Positions 1 through 9,086 of a DNA stretch of 64,000 nucleotides are shown in pieces; position 1 is the stretch's first letter; each line of letters begins with the position of its first letter. The translations under genes and the position numbers were made by a program. Under the pieces are notes generated by a model, which saw only the letters and a list, made by a program, of their open reading frames with translations, had not been told where the DNA came from and made no database searches. Source of the stretch: JACJYC01 sp964558465 (GTDB lineage: Bacteria; Bacteroidota; Bacteroidia; Chitinophagales; Saprospiraceae); assembly GCA_964558465.1 (NCBI GenBank), contig CAZLEF010000023.1:1-64000 (forward strand). Reading direction: 5' to 3'.

Positions 1-2292
1 GAGGGGAAGCAGCATGAGCGAGTTGAAAGACGGAGTGTACGCGTCGGTGACCGGAAAGGTAAAATTGCCCTCTGGTGCAGAACGATAATACCTGTCAGAG
101 GGCCGGGGATCGTCAGCGGGGCCTGTAGTGGTTTGCTCAAAAAAACGGATCCAGTCCTGCAAGCCTGCTCTATGGGCCATCATTTCCTTGATGTTCATCC
201 CTGATTTGTTGGAATGAAGCAATTCCGGGAGGTATGCACCCATAGAGTCTTCAATGTTAAACAGCCCCATGTCTGTCAGCCGCATGACGGAAAGGGTGGT
301 TGCTGCAATTTTGGTAATGGAGGCCAGATCAAAAATATCGCTGGTCTGTGTAGGGACTTCTTTTTCATAAGTATGGTGTCCGAATGCCAGTTGGTAAACG
401 ACTTTGCCGGCTTTGGCTACCAAAACGACGCCGCCGGGTGTGGCGCCGCTGTCAACCGCTGTCCTGGCCAGGGCTTCCATCAGGGCTAATGTGTCGGATA
501 TCAGGCCGACCCTTTCCGGCAAAGCATAACCAAGCCTGCCGCTTTTTGTGGTCATGATACCGGTATTGAACCGGCTTTTAGGAGAAGCCGTCACAGGGAG
601 CCGGCCCTGTATGCTGAATGCGCCGAACAATGCCTGTGCGGCGGCATCCTGTGCAAGCGGGTCCTCTTCATAGGCTTGCAGCACCCAACTGTTATCGTCA
701 AAAAACTTAAGCCCATAGGGTGTTCCAAAAAGGACCACAACCACTTTGGTTCGTTTCGACAACTTCCCGATCAATGCCCTTGAGCCGGCGCTGATCCCAA
801 AATCTTCAGCTAAATTCCCATTCATATTGTGAAGGCCTACGACAACGGCATCATATCCGGATAACTTTTTGATCAGGTTTTCTTCTTCTGCTGCAGATAT
901 CTGTTTTCCTGTTTGTAAGTGCAGCATTTTGGCGTACGAGGAAAGACGGTCCTGGAAAGGGGTCTGGGCGCCTGCGCCAATGCTTAGGGAAGCCAGGCTT
1001 AGGGTATCCAGCGCCTCAAAGGGGATCAGCCTGTTCTGGTTTCTGACAAGCGTCATGGCATTTTCGTACAACAGTTGTTTAATTGAAAGGGCGGAAGGCT
1101 GGTTGAGGTCTTTTCTCACCCCTTCTACCGGGATCGGTTTGTAAGAAGTAAGTCCAAGCCGGTACTTTGCCTTTAGAACCCTTTTGACATGAACCTCAAT
1201 TTCATCCCAACTCAAAAGACCTTCTCTTAAATACCTTCTGATTTCCCGAATTGAATTTTCAATGTTTTCCGGCAGCGTAAGGATGTCGTTACCGGCAACA
1301 AGGGCTTCGGCTTCCACTTTACCATCTGAGAAGTGCTTCGTAACGCCTTTCATCTCAAGGGCGTCCGTAAAAACGACCCCATCATAATGGAGGGCATCGC
1401 GAAGCAGGCGGGATACTGTGGCGTTGGAAAGTGTAGTTGGCCGGTTGGGCCGGTCATCGAGCGCCGGTACCTGAAGGTGAGCCACCATTACACTTCCGAT
1501 TTTACGGTCAAAAAGAGCTTTGAACGGATAGAGTTCAATGCTGTCGAGCCGTTCCCAGGCATGGTTGATAACAGGCAGGTCGAAGTGGCTGTCCACATCC
1601 GTATCACCGTGGCCCGGGAAATGTTTGACACAGGCCATGACTCCGTTGTCTTCCATGCCTTTCATGTATTGATAACTTTTGGAGGCAACATTCATCCGGT
1701 CCTCTCCAAAGGAACGGGTATGGATCACCGGATTACCCGGGTTGTTATTCACGTCAGCCACCGGCGCAAAATTAACCTGGACCCCCACCCTCAAAAGTTC
1801 TCTGGCTATTTCTTTGCCCATATTATAGATCAATTGCTCATCCTGAATAGCCCCCAGGGTCAATTGCCTTGGAAAACTGATGGTGGTGGCTTTCATTCGC
1901 ATACCCAAACCCCATTCAGCGTCCATGGCAACCATCAGGGGGATTTTAGCAATGGATTGGTATTTGTTCACCAGTTCGAGTTGCTTTTCCGGGGTTCCCT
2001 GGAAAAAACACAATCCGCCTACATGATATTGACGGATCTGTTTTTCTACCAGTTTTACGTGGTCGGGGCCTTTGTCGGAATGTGCCCGGATCATGAACAA
2101 CTGTCCCAGGCGTTCATCATTGTTCATGGCTTGGTAAACAGAATCAACCCATTCCTGTTCGCCCTGTTTCCCGGGGCCAATATTCGATTTGGCGGCAGAC
2201 GGCCCCGGATATTGCCCGGCCCAGAACAAACCAAAAATGAAGATCAGGCAAACAAAAATTTGCGGATTTCGCGTCAGCGGATTCCTGTTCAT
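1..2292 (-). CDS. Glycoside hydrolase family 3 N-acetylglucosaminidase fused to beta-lactamase-type serine hydrolase (3' end cut by window edge)
   Basis: The frame is open from the ATG at 2292 to base 1, giving at least 764 residues with no stop, so the C-terminus lies outside the window. The N-terminus looks like a signal peptide or anchor (hydrophobic from about residue 11). The first domain is GH3: the NagZ-type motif KHFPGHGDTDVDSH is near residues 221-234 and the likely nucleophile Asp310 sits in FTDALEM. A linker/GH3-C-like region follows. A class C beta-lactamase-like domain begins near residue 600, with the SxxK motif S-I-T-K (Ser658, Lys661). Such GH3-serine hydrolase fusions are known in Bacteroidota and are presumed to act on peptidoglycan or GlcNAc sugars in the periplasm; the exact substrate is inferred. 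It is separated from the transporter gene upstream by about 40 bases. Confidence 0.9.
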   Translation of the reverse strand, partial: MNRNPLTRNPQIFVCLIFIFGLFWAGQYPGPSAAKSNIGPGKQGEQEWVDSVYQAMNNDERLGQLFMIRAHSDKGPDHVKLVEKQIRQYHVGGLCFFQGTPEKQLELVNKYQSIAKIPLMVAMDAEWGLGMRMKATTISFPRQLTLGAIQDEQLIYNMGKEIARELLRVGVQVNFAPVADVNNNPGNPVIHTRSFGEDRMNVASKSYQYMKGMEDNGVMACVKHFPGHGDTDVDSHFDLPVINHAWERLDSIELYPFKALFDRKIGSVMVAHLQVPALDDRPNRPTTLSNATVSRLLRDALHYDGVVFTDALEMKGVTKHFSDGKVEAEALVAGNDILTLPENIENSIREIRRYLREGLLSWDEIEVHVKRVLKAKYRLGLTSYKPIPVEGVRKDLNQPSALSIKQLLYENAMTLVRNQNRLIPFEALDTLSLASLSIGAGAQTPFQDRLSSYAKMLHLQTGKQISAAEEENLIKKLSGYDAVVVGLHNMNGNLAEDFGISAGSRALIGKLSKRTKVVVVLFGTPYGLKFFDDNSWVLQAYEEDPLAQDAAAQALFGAFSIQGRLPVTASPKSRFNTGIMTTKSGRLGYALPERVGLISDTLALMEALARTAVDSGATPGGVVLVAKAGKVVYQLAFGHHTYEKEVPTQTSDIFDLASITKIAATTLSVMRLTDMGLFNIEDSMGAYLPELLHSNKSGMNIKEMMAHRAGLQDWIRFFEQTTTGPADDPRPSDRYYRSAPEGNFTFPVTDAYTPSFNSLMLLPL

Positions 2293-2334
2293 AATCAATC
2301 AGTTTAATGTTATGCTAATATACGAAGAGCTGTG

Positions 2335-3651
2335 CTAAAACGGGCCGGAATTTATTTTTTTCAGAATACGGTAACCCAACCAAATGACAATGATCAGACT
2401 GCCGATGCCTGAAATCCACCAACCCCAGCTTGTTTGGTTCGCCAGCCCGGGGACAACCTGGCCGGTTGCGCGCCAAATATTGCTGATACCCAGAAATGAG
2501 GTAATGCAGACAATGAGCAAAGCAAACAAATTGGTTGTGACGGAATTGAGGAAAGATTCGGGGATCAACTTCCGGTCATTGACAGCCAGGGTCAGAAAAA
2601 TGGCGACAACAGGCAATAGTACGCCGTTTATGGCCTGCGCCAGGATGATGGCCGGGATGGGTCTTACTTCCAGGACTCCAAAAACCAACCCCGTCAATAA
2701 AACAATAGCCCAAACCAACCTGAATGAACGGCCTTTGGCCGACCAGGCTCCAGTTCCGCCACCCAGCAAACTCTGGCCGGTAATAGCTGCCGCGAAAGGG
2801 CTGGTGATGGCAGAACTAAAACCGGCTGCAAATAAGCCGAAACCAAATAACGCAGATCCGGTCGGCCCCATCCTGGTATTCATTGCCGAGGCAAGCGCTT
2901 CAAAACTGAAAACTCCGCTGACCTGGGTCCCTACGGCCATGATCGCTGCAGAAATGACCCCGCCGATCAAAACAGCGATTGCAATACCCCAGCGCATTTC
3001 AGCAATTTCCTGGCCTTTGCTGATTCCGGAAGCCAGAAACAGGTTATAGGGCACAATTGTCGTTCCGACCAGTCCGATGATGAGCAATACATTTTCATGA
3101 TTGACGGTGGGTTTCAACCCCAAAATCCATTCGTCAAACCCCAGTTCTCCGGAAAATGCCGCCCAGATAAAAGCGATGCCCATCAAAGCGACAACACCGC
3201 CTAAAAAGCGGGTGATATATGCTGTATTGCCCGACCAGAGAATACCGCCGACCACGAGGCAAAGTATCAGGGTAAGTCCCGTTCTGGGAATGTCAATAAA
3301 TAACTCCAGCCCAGACAAAGCGCCGAGGATATTCCCGGCCTGATAAGCCGAACATCCGAATACAATGGTCATGAACAAGGCCGGGCGAAGCCACCGGCCT
3401 TCGTTATGGTATTTTTTTGCCAATATCTCCCCAAGATTCAAACCGGAAGCAATGGTTATGCGGGCAGCTGCTTCCTGTAAAAAGATGGTAGCGCCCGTTG
3501 AAAATACAAGCGCCCATAATAATGCAAGCCGGAAGGATGCACCTGCGCTGGCAGCAGTTGTTACGGTACCCGGACCGATAAATGCTGCGGAGATGACCGA
3601 CCAGAAAAGCACACTTGAGAGTCCACGGCTGAAGGAAATGGATTTTGGCAT
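2335..3651 (-). CDS. Nramp-like metal ion transporter with non-canonical ligand residues
   Basis: This 438-residue protein has about 11 hydrophobic segments and the fold signature of the Nramp/MntH family (the LQEAAAR stretch after TM1, the conserved TM6 loop). Canonical Nramp proteins coordinate metal with DPGN in TM1 and MPH in TM6. Here the TM1 position reads GPGT (residues 26-29) and TM6 reads VPYN (200-203), so the Asp, Asn and Met ligands are all absent. The family assignment is firm, but Mn2+/Fe2+ transport should not be assumed; a different cation or a different mechanism is possible. It is probably transcribed alone: the GT2 gene upstream ends 126 bases away, and that gap shows no clear signal. 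Confidence 0.85.
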   Translation of the reverse strand: MPKSISFSRGLSSVLFWSVISAAFIGPGTVTTAASAGASFRLALLWALVFSTGATIFLQEAAARITIASGLNLGEILAKKYHNEGRWLRPALFMTIVFGCSAYQAGNILGALSGLELFIDIPRTGLTLILCLVVGGILWSGNTAYITRFLGGVVALMGIAFIWAAFSGELGFDEWILGLKPTVNHENVLLIIGLVGTTIVPYNLFLASGISKGQEIAEMRWGIAIAVLIGGVISAAIMAVGTQVSGVFSFEALASAMNTRMGPTGSALFGFGLFAAGFSSAITSPFAAAITGQSLLGGGTGAWSAKGRSFRLVWAIVLLTGLVFGVLEVRPIPAIILAQAINGVLLPVVAIFLTLAVNDRKLIPESFLNSVTTNLFALLIVCITSFLGISNIWRATGQVVPGLANQTSWGWWISGIGSLIIVIWLGYRILKKINSGPF

Positions 3652-3777
3652 ATTGGTTATTTATTCTTCGCGCCGCTAAGTTCTGTGCATAACCACGCCC
3701 ACGACGTGGCGCGAAGGGTAATGCCGCAGCATGGACGCGCGGTATAATCCGGTGAACGGGCGCCGGTTTCCTTTGAT

Positions 3778-4707
3778 TTAAAATACTTTCCGGACCTTAT
3801 AGGGTCTTTTCTGTTGCGATTCGAAGTAGGTTCGCATTTGGATCTCCACAATGATTCCTATCGTTATGAATTGGACCCCTGCAATCACCAGCAAAACCCC
3901 CAGGATGAGCAAAGGCCGGCCCCAGATATCCTGGCCCAGTAATTTTAAAACCAGCAGATACAGGTTGATGCACATGCCGATCAAAAAAAGCGCTACCCCT
4001 GTATTGCCAAACAAGTGCATGGGTTTTTGTAAATACTTTTTGAAAAATACCATCAGGATCAGGTCGCTCACCACTTTGATGGTGCGGTTCAGGCCGTACT
4101 TCGATTTACCAAACTGGCGCGGATGGTGTTTTACCGGCATCTGGGTGATCCTTGCGCCTTCCAATACGGCAAGTACGGGTATAAACCGGTGTAATTCTCC
4201 ATAAATTCCAAGGTTTTTGGCAAGATCGGATTTAAATACTTTCAGCGCGCAGCCATAATCCCGCAGCTTCACACCCGATGCGTTACGGATAATGTAATTG
4301 GCTATTCTGCTGGGAATTTTCCGCAAAAAAAAACCATCTCTCCGATTGACCCTTTCCCCGGCCACCATATCCCAATCTCCGGCTTCCAATCGTTTCAACA
4401 TTTCAGGCAGATCTGACGGGTCGTTTTGCAAATCTCCGTCCATGGTTGCGATATAGGCCCCTTTTGCGTGGTCAATGCCGGCCATTAATGCCAGGCTTTG
4501 ACCATAGTTTTTCATCAATTCAATCACCTGGAGCCGGGGATGACCAATCTCCCTGAGTTCCTGGATCGTCCGGTCGGTCGAGCCATCGTCAACATAGATC
4601 ATTTCATATTCCAGATCCTTCAGGGCGGCGGAAATCCTTTCAACCAGCGGCCGAATGTTTTTTTCCTCGTTGAATACCGTTACCACAACAGATAATGTTG
4701 GTTGCAT
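3778..4707 (-). CDS. Family 2 glycosyltransferase, polyprenyl-phosphate sugar synthase type
   Basis: The 309-residue protein has a GT-A fold N-terminus: SVVVTVFNEEKNI at the start, the DDGS motif near 40-43 and the catalytic DGD (MDGDLQND) near 90. Two C-terminal hydrophobic segments (about 230-255 and 265-290) match GtrB/ArnC/DPM1-like enzymes that load a sugar from a nucleotide donor onto undecaprenyl phosphate at the cytoplasmic membrane. It starts one base after the stop of the upstream ArnT-like gene, so the two are surely co-transcribed. The pairing suggests that this enzyme makes the lipid-linked donor used by its neighbour. The sugar is not predictable from the sequence. Confidence 0.9.
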   Translation of the reverse strand: MQPTLSVVVTVFNEEKNIRPLVERISAALKDLEYEMIYVDDGSTDRTIQELREIGHPRLQVIELMKNYGQSLALMAGIDHAKGAYIATMDGDLQNDPSDLPEMLKRLEAGDWDMVAGERVNRRDGFFLRKIPSRIANYIIRNASGVKLRDYGCALKVFKSDLAKNLGIYGELHRFIPVLAVLEGARITQMPVKHHPRQFGKSKYGLNRTIKVVSDLILMVFFKKYLQKPMHLFGNTGVALFLIGMCINLYLLVLKLLGQDIWGRPLLILGVLLVIAGVQFITIGIIVEIQMRTYFESQQKRPYKVRKVF

Positions 4708-4708
4708 T

Positions 4709-6301
4709 TTAATCTGCTTTTTGGGTCAATTTTCGGATATCATAGGTAAGTTGTCCATGGCGAACCTTTATTTCACCCACCTTTTTACCCTGGATATCCG
4801 GATATTGCAATGGGTTGATGATATAGTATCCTTCAAGCAGGTTCCGGGGAGCTATCCGGGGTATGATTTTACCTCGGCTTTGGGTCAGGTAAAATGAATT
4901 GGTCGGCTGCATATCTGTGTCGCCCAAAATATAAAGCGGCGTTTGGGCAAAGTTCTGACCAGCAGCGATGGATGTCTGACGGCAGATATCGCCAAAATCC
5001 TCCCGGTTCCGGTCGGGTAAAACAAACCATCCGAAAGCGATCCGCCCGACCAGCAGCATAGCGATCAAAACAGTAATCCGCTCGGTCTTGAGCTGCCAAT
5101 AAAGGTATGCCAAAACAGCAAAACCAAGACTGATAAAACCCGATTTCAGATATAAAAAAGGAGTGGCTTGTGTTCGTTCCAGGAACAGCGGCAACAGGCC
5201 GGCAATGGGCAAGATAAATGCAACCACAAGGAACAAGTTGCCTAAAAACCGGTATTGCCAACTATTCATTTCCTGATGAAGTTGGTGCAAATAAAAATAC
5301 GAAGAAAAAATAAGCGGCGCCAGCATAAGCAAATACCTGGGGTAAACTTCCGGAGACGTCCAATAAACCAGGATATTTGCCAAAAAAGTGATCAGGTTAA
5401 ACGTGATAAAAGGGTCTTTCCGGATCCAGGCATAGATTTTTTTGTTGAAAAAATAGATAATCATGAGGGTCCAGGGCAAAAAATGGTAGACCATCTCAAA
5501 CGGGAAACTGAAAAAATGCAATAGGGTCTCTCCCCATCCAAACCGCACAACCGTTCGTTTGCTCGATTCGGAAAACAAGGTTTTGGCCAATATCCCAAGG
5601 TCATTGTACTGGCTATAGGCAAAATAGTAGACGCCCAGGATGGTTGCCAACGTCAGGATGCCCAAAATATGATGCGGGGAAAACAGCCGGCGGAATTGAC
5701 CCGTATATAAAAAATAAGCCAGTAGCGTGGTTGCCTGGAAAACCAGAGCGGGCAGGCCTTTCAACAGAAAACCGATGGCCGTCAGGATATACGTCAATAA
5801 AAATAAACGGAAGAACTGTTTTTTTTCACCAAGGTGGAATAGAACCATGAAACTGGTGAAGATCACCCATGAAAAGCAAATATCGATCAGCGCCAACATG
5901 GAATCCCAGAAAAGAACCCTGCCACAGGTAATCAAGGCAAAAGCGCCCCAAAAAGCAGGCTTTAACCCGAAATGCCGGCGGAAAAAATAAAAAATGGTTG
6001 CCCCATAACCCAACAGGCAGAAAACGGTAGGAATGCGAGCGGTCCATTCATTCACCTGGCCGGAAAGATGAAAGAATAACAGCAGGATCCAATTGAAAAG
6101 GGGAGGTTTATTGTAATAAAATGCGCCGTGCATGGTTGGAACCACCAGATTTCCGGACAATTTCATTTCCAATGCCACCAGCGAACGAATGGATTCATCG
6201 TCAATGAACGTGAGTAAACCCAGGTTGATCAATAAAGCCGGCAGTAACAGGACCAAAATGGCAAAATAAAGCCAATGGGTCGGCTGTAATTTTATTTTCA
6301 T
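4709..6301 (-). CDS. ArnT/PMT-like membrane glycosyltransferase (GT39/GT83 type)
   Basis: This is a 530-residue polytopic protein with roughly 11-13 membrane segments. The first periplasmic loop has the acidic motif FIDDESIR (about residues 32-39), where GT-C enzymes keep their catalytic Asp, followed by the YYNKPPLFNW stretch typical of ArnT relatives. A soluble C-terminal tail of about 100 residues follows the last helix. ArnT-class enzymes transfer a sugar from a polyprenyl phosphate to lipid A, glycan or protein on the periplasmic side. The GT2 gene one base downstream probably makes the donor. The acceptor is unknown; in Bacteroidota, protein O-glycosylation is as plausible as lipid A modification. 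Confidence 0.88.
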   Translation of the reverse strand: MKIKLQPTHWLYFAILVLLLPALLINLGLLTFIDDESIRSLVALEMKLSGNLVVPTMHGAFYYNKPPLFNWILLLFFHLSGQVNEWTARIPTVFCLLGYGATIFYFFRRHFGLKPAFWGAFALITCGRVLFWDSMLALIDICFSWVIFTSFMVLFHLGEKKQFFRLFLLTYILTAIGFLLKGLPALVFQATTLLAYFLYTGQFRRLFSPHHILGILTLATILGVYYFAYSQYNDLGILAKTLFSESSKRTVVRFGWGETLLHFFSFPFEMVYHFLPWTLMIIYFFNKKIYAWIRKDPFITFNLITFLANILVYWTSPEVYPRYLLMLAPLIFSSYFYLHQLHQEMNSWQYRFLGNLFLVVAFILPIAGLLPLFLERTQATPFLYLKSGFISLGFAVLAYLYWQLKTERITVLIAMLLVGRIAFGWFVLPDRNREDFGDICRQTSIAAGQNFAQTPLYILGDTDMQPTNSFYLTQSRGKIIPRIAPRNLLEGYYIINPLQYPDIQGKKVGEIKVRHGQLTYDIRKLTQKAD

Positions 6302-6373
6302 TAAAAGAAAGTGTTCACCGCGTCAGGCGATTATTACACTGTCGAAAACTTTAAAGAACGATCAATTGACCGG

Positions 6374-7864
6374 TCACTCTTCTTCTTCTTCTTTGCCAGA
6401 ATCCTCCGGAGCGTCCGGTGTTCCTGCTGTTGCCTCTGATTCATCGGATTCAGGTTCCGCAGTTTTTTCTGTTTTATCTGAAGGCGCCTCTTCTTCTTCG
6501 TCTTTTTTCTCAAATAAGGTTTCTTTCAGATCTTCCAGAGCGTCTTCCACTTTATCCGAGACCACGCTGGCAACCGCTTTGATCGTATCGACCAGGTCTT
6601 CCAGCGATTCCCCAATTGTTGCGCCAAGCGCTGCGGTTATTTTTTCTTCAGGCTTGTCCGCTGAAGGTTCTTTGACAATGGTTTCGGCTGCTTTTTCCAG
6701 TTTTTCAACCTGATCCAGGCGGGCTTCTTCCGCAGCTTTGATCTCCTGTGCTATTTTTTCTTTAGCTTTTACTTTGGCTTCTTCAAGTTTTTCACGCTCC
6801 AGCCTTTTTGCTTCTTTTTGTTGGGCGGATTCCAGGCGGCGTTCCAGTTCGGATTTAGTGCGCACCATTTCACCGAGTTTTTCTTCCTTGGAACGAATGC
6901 GCTCTTCGATCATCAAGATTTTAGCCTGACGGATCTGGGCTTCCAGTTGACCTTCCGAACGTTCAATTTTTTTACCCTGGAAGGTCAGATCATCCCGGTC
7001 TCTTTGAATGGACTGTTCCATTTTCTTGATGGCGGAAAGCAAACCTTCGAATCGCCGGGTCAGACGCTCCAGCGCAGAATTGTCTTCAGAATTGCTTTCA
7101 GTGCCTCCAAACCGGCGTTCTTTCAGGGCCTTGAAGGTTGCGTCCAGTTTTTCCCAGGCTTTTGTCCGGTGTTCCCGGATAAATTCAATATCGCGGAATT
7201 TTTTTTGCAGCCCTTTCAGGTCTTCGAACAAGGGCTGAAGGCGAAGCCCGTCGGCTACTTTTTGTTCGATCTCCTGAAGTGCATTGATGAATTGTTCCAG
7301 ATTTTCTTTGGATTTCCTCCTGAAAACATCATCCATTTTGCTGCGGAGCGATTTCAACTGGGCAAAAACCTCGTTGGTTGCATCCCGCAATGCGTTGGCA
7401 TGATCCTTAAATAGATTTTTTTCTTTGACCTGGTTTTGGACTTTATTCCAAAACTCACGGATATTTTCCCAACGTTCTTCGCTGAATGATTCCAGGGCGC
7501 TTACTTTTTCTTTGATTTCTTCAAGTTCTGATTTATAAGCGTCGTATAATTTTGAAGAGAGCACAACAAAGTGCCACTCGGTTTGTGCACGTTGGATGAG
7601 GTCTCCCCGGTCGACTTTAATATCATCCGGCAAAATACTGTCTGTAATAGACAACTCCCGCTCCGTTTGCAAATAGCCTTCAGGCCATTCCATTGGCACA
7701 TCATTGCGCCAATCGTTCATCATGGCCTGACTAAATTCTTCCGTTGCGATGGATTCAGGAAAAACGTAAACGTTTACCTTATTATCCTGTGTGCGTAATT
7801 CCATTGCCACCAACACGCGCTCGTCCTGTGCGTTAGTGCCCCAAAGTACGATCTTGGTCTTCAT
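6374..7864 (-). CDS. Acidic coiled-coil protein of unknown function
   Basis: I do not recognise a named family with confidence. The 496-residue protein starts with a compact, mixed alpha/beta-looking segment of about 110 residues (MKTKIVLWGTNAQDERVLVAME). This is followed by a long charged helical region (about 120-390) with the spacing of coiled coils, including stretches (about 190-260) that resemble DUF349 repeats. A highly acidic, low-complexity tail rich in Glu, Asp, Ser and Pro makes up the last 50 residues. There is no signal peptide or membrane segment, so it should be cytoplasmic. It lies alone between asd and the glycosyltransferase pair. A structural or nucleic-acid-associated role is possible but is only a guess. 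Confidence 0.75.
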   Translation of the reverse strand: MKTKIVLWGTNAQDERVLVAMELRTQDNKVNVYVFPESIATEEFSQAMMNDWRNDVPMEWPEGYLQTERELSITDSILPDDIKVDRGDLIQRAQTEWHFVVLSSKLYDAYKSELEEIKEKVSALESFSEERWENIREFWNKVQNQVKEKNLFKDHANALRDATNEVFAQLKSLRSKMDDVFRRKSKENLEQFINALQEIEQKVADGLRLQPLFEDLKGLQKKFRDIEFIREHRTKAWEKLDATFKALKERRFGGTESNSEDNSALERLTRRFEGLLSAIKKMEQSIQRDRDDLTFQGKKIERSEGQLEAQIRQAKILMIEERIRSKEEKLGEMVRTKSELERRLESAQQKEAKRLEREKLEEAKVKAKEKIAQEIKAAEEARLDQVEKLEKAAETIVKEPSADKPEEKITAALGATIGESLEDLVDTIKAVASVVSDKVEDALEDLKETLFEKKDEEEEAPSDKTEKTAEPESDESEATAGTPDAPEDSGKEEEEE

Positions 7865-7973
7865 AAAGTAAAAGGATCAATTAATTACAAAATGTATCGT
7901 GTTCATCAACTGCCAGTGATTCAATCGGTTAAAATTCATTCAAAGTTAAAAAATGATTCAAACCTGACCAAAT

Positions 7974-8993
7974 TCAGGCCAATTGTTCCTTAACACCGAC
8001 CAGTTTTTTGGCCAGTAAGTACTCCGCAATTTGTATTGCATTGGTTGCTGCTCCTTTGCGCAAATTATCCGCAACGACCCATAAGTTAAGACCGTTATCG
8101 GTTGATTCGTCCCGGCGGATCCTTCCAACAAATACTTCATCCCGGTCTTTACTGAACAAAGGCATCGGATATTTATGGTTGGCAGGGTCATCGATTACGA
8201 CCAGGCCCTCGGATTCAGCGAGAAGTTTTCGGGCTTCTGCCAGATCAAAGGGTTTCTCAAATTCTGCATTGATGGTCTCTGAATGGCCGCCATGTACCGG
8301 TACCCGAACGGCCGTTGCGGTAATTCGCAATGACTGGTCGCCCAGAATTTTTCTGGTTTCGTTGACCAGCTTCATTTCTTCTTTGGTATAGTCATTTTCC
8401 AGGAACACATCGCATTGCGGCAAACAGTTCTCAAAGATAGGATAATGATACGCCATTTCCTCGGGGTTCGGTTGGAACCCTTTTTTTTCAAGTTGGTATT
8501 GTTTGACCGCCTTTACACCTGTACCTGTAAAGGATTGATAGGTCGAAATGACCAGGCGCTTGATTTTGTAAGCCCGGTGCAAGGGGGCAAGTGCAACGAC
8601 CATCTGAATCGTGGAGCAATTCGGGTTGGCGATAATTTTATCGCTTGCCGTTAATACATGTGCATTGACTTCCGGTACAACCAGTTTTTTATCCGGGTCC
8701 ATCCGCCACGCAGAAGAATTATCGATAACAGTGGCGCCGGCCGCAGCAAATTTTGGCGCCCATTCCAGCGAAGTTCCTCCTCCGGCAGAGAAGATTGCTA
8801 TATCCGGTTTGGCTGCAATAGCCGCTTCCATGCTGATGACGGTATGTTCTTTGCCTCTGAAAGAAACTTGCTGGCCAACAGACCGGGCAGAAGCAACCGG
8901 AATAAATTCGCTTACCGGAAAATTTCTCTCTTCGAGTACGCGGCACATTACAGTGCCCACCAATCCGGTAACCCCAACAACTGCTACTCTCAT
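7974..8993 (-). CDS. asd: Aspartate-semialdehyde dehydrogenase
   Basis: The 339-residue enzyme reduces aspartyl-4-phosphate to aspartate semialdehyde with NADPH, the branch point to lysine/diaminopimelate, threonine and methionine. The N-terminal Rossmann motif is VAVVGVTGLVG, and the catalytic Cys lies in NPNCSTIQ (about residue 130). The dimerisation domain contains RVPVHGGHSE. Length is normal for the family. It is separated from thrABC by about 8 kb. A -7 box TATCTTTG on the minus strand (9026-9033) lies 33 bases upstream of the ATG. Confidence 0.97.
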   Translation of the reverse strand: MRVAVVGVTGLVGTVMCRVLEERNFPVSEFIPVASARSVGQQVSFRGKEHTVISMEAAIAAKPDIAIFSAGGGTSLEWAPKFAAAGATVIDNSSAWRMDPDKKLVVPEVNAHVLTASDKIIANPNCSTIQMVVALAPLHRAYKIKRLVISTYQSFTGTGVKAVKQYQLEKKGFQPNPEEMAYHYPIFENCLPQCDVFLENDYTKEEMKLVNETRKILGDQSLRITATAVRVPVHGGHSETINAEFEKPFDLAEARKLLAESEGLVVIDDPANHKYPMPLFSKDRDEVFVGRIRRDESTDNGLNLWVVADNLRKGAATNAIQIAEYLLAKKLVGVKEQLA

Positions 8994-9025
8994 GGTTATA
9001 ACTTTCTTGTTTTGAAACAGGCTGG

Positions 9026-9033
9026 CAAAGATA
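9026..9033 (-). promoter_or_regulatory. Bacteroidota -7 box upstream of asd
   Basis: On the minus strand the bases read TATCTTTG, a perfect match to TAnnTTTG, 33 bases before the asd start. No good TTTG -33 element is visible at the usual 19-base spacing (the position reads TTA), so this is supported by the -7 box only. Confidence 0.5.
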
Positions 9034-9086
9034 CGGCTATTCCTTTATCTTTAACCGTGCAAGGACTTATAAAAATTGTGGCTGGA

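Noticed and set aside
1333..2307. Long plus-strand frame (324 codons)
   Set aside because: It is antisense to the GH3 gene, whose motifs (KHFPGHGDT, Asp310) are intact on the minus strand; the plus frame has no recognisable domain.
2384..3049. Plus-strand frame of 221 codons
   Set aside because: It is the reverse of membrane-helix codons of the Nramp-like gene; Lys/Pro/Ala-rich composition without a fold signature.
6818..7414. Plus-strand frame of 198 codons
   Set aside because: It is antisense to the coiled-coil gene; its Phe-rich composition is the mirror of Glu/Lys codons.
8658..9086. N-terminal extension of the YraN frame
   Set aside because: The upstream part is antisense to asd, and conservation begins at the ATG at 9087.
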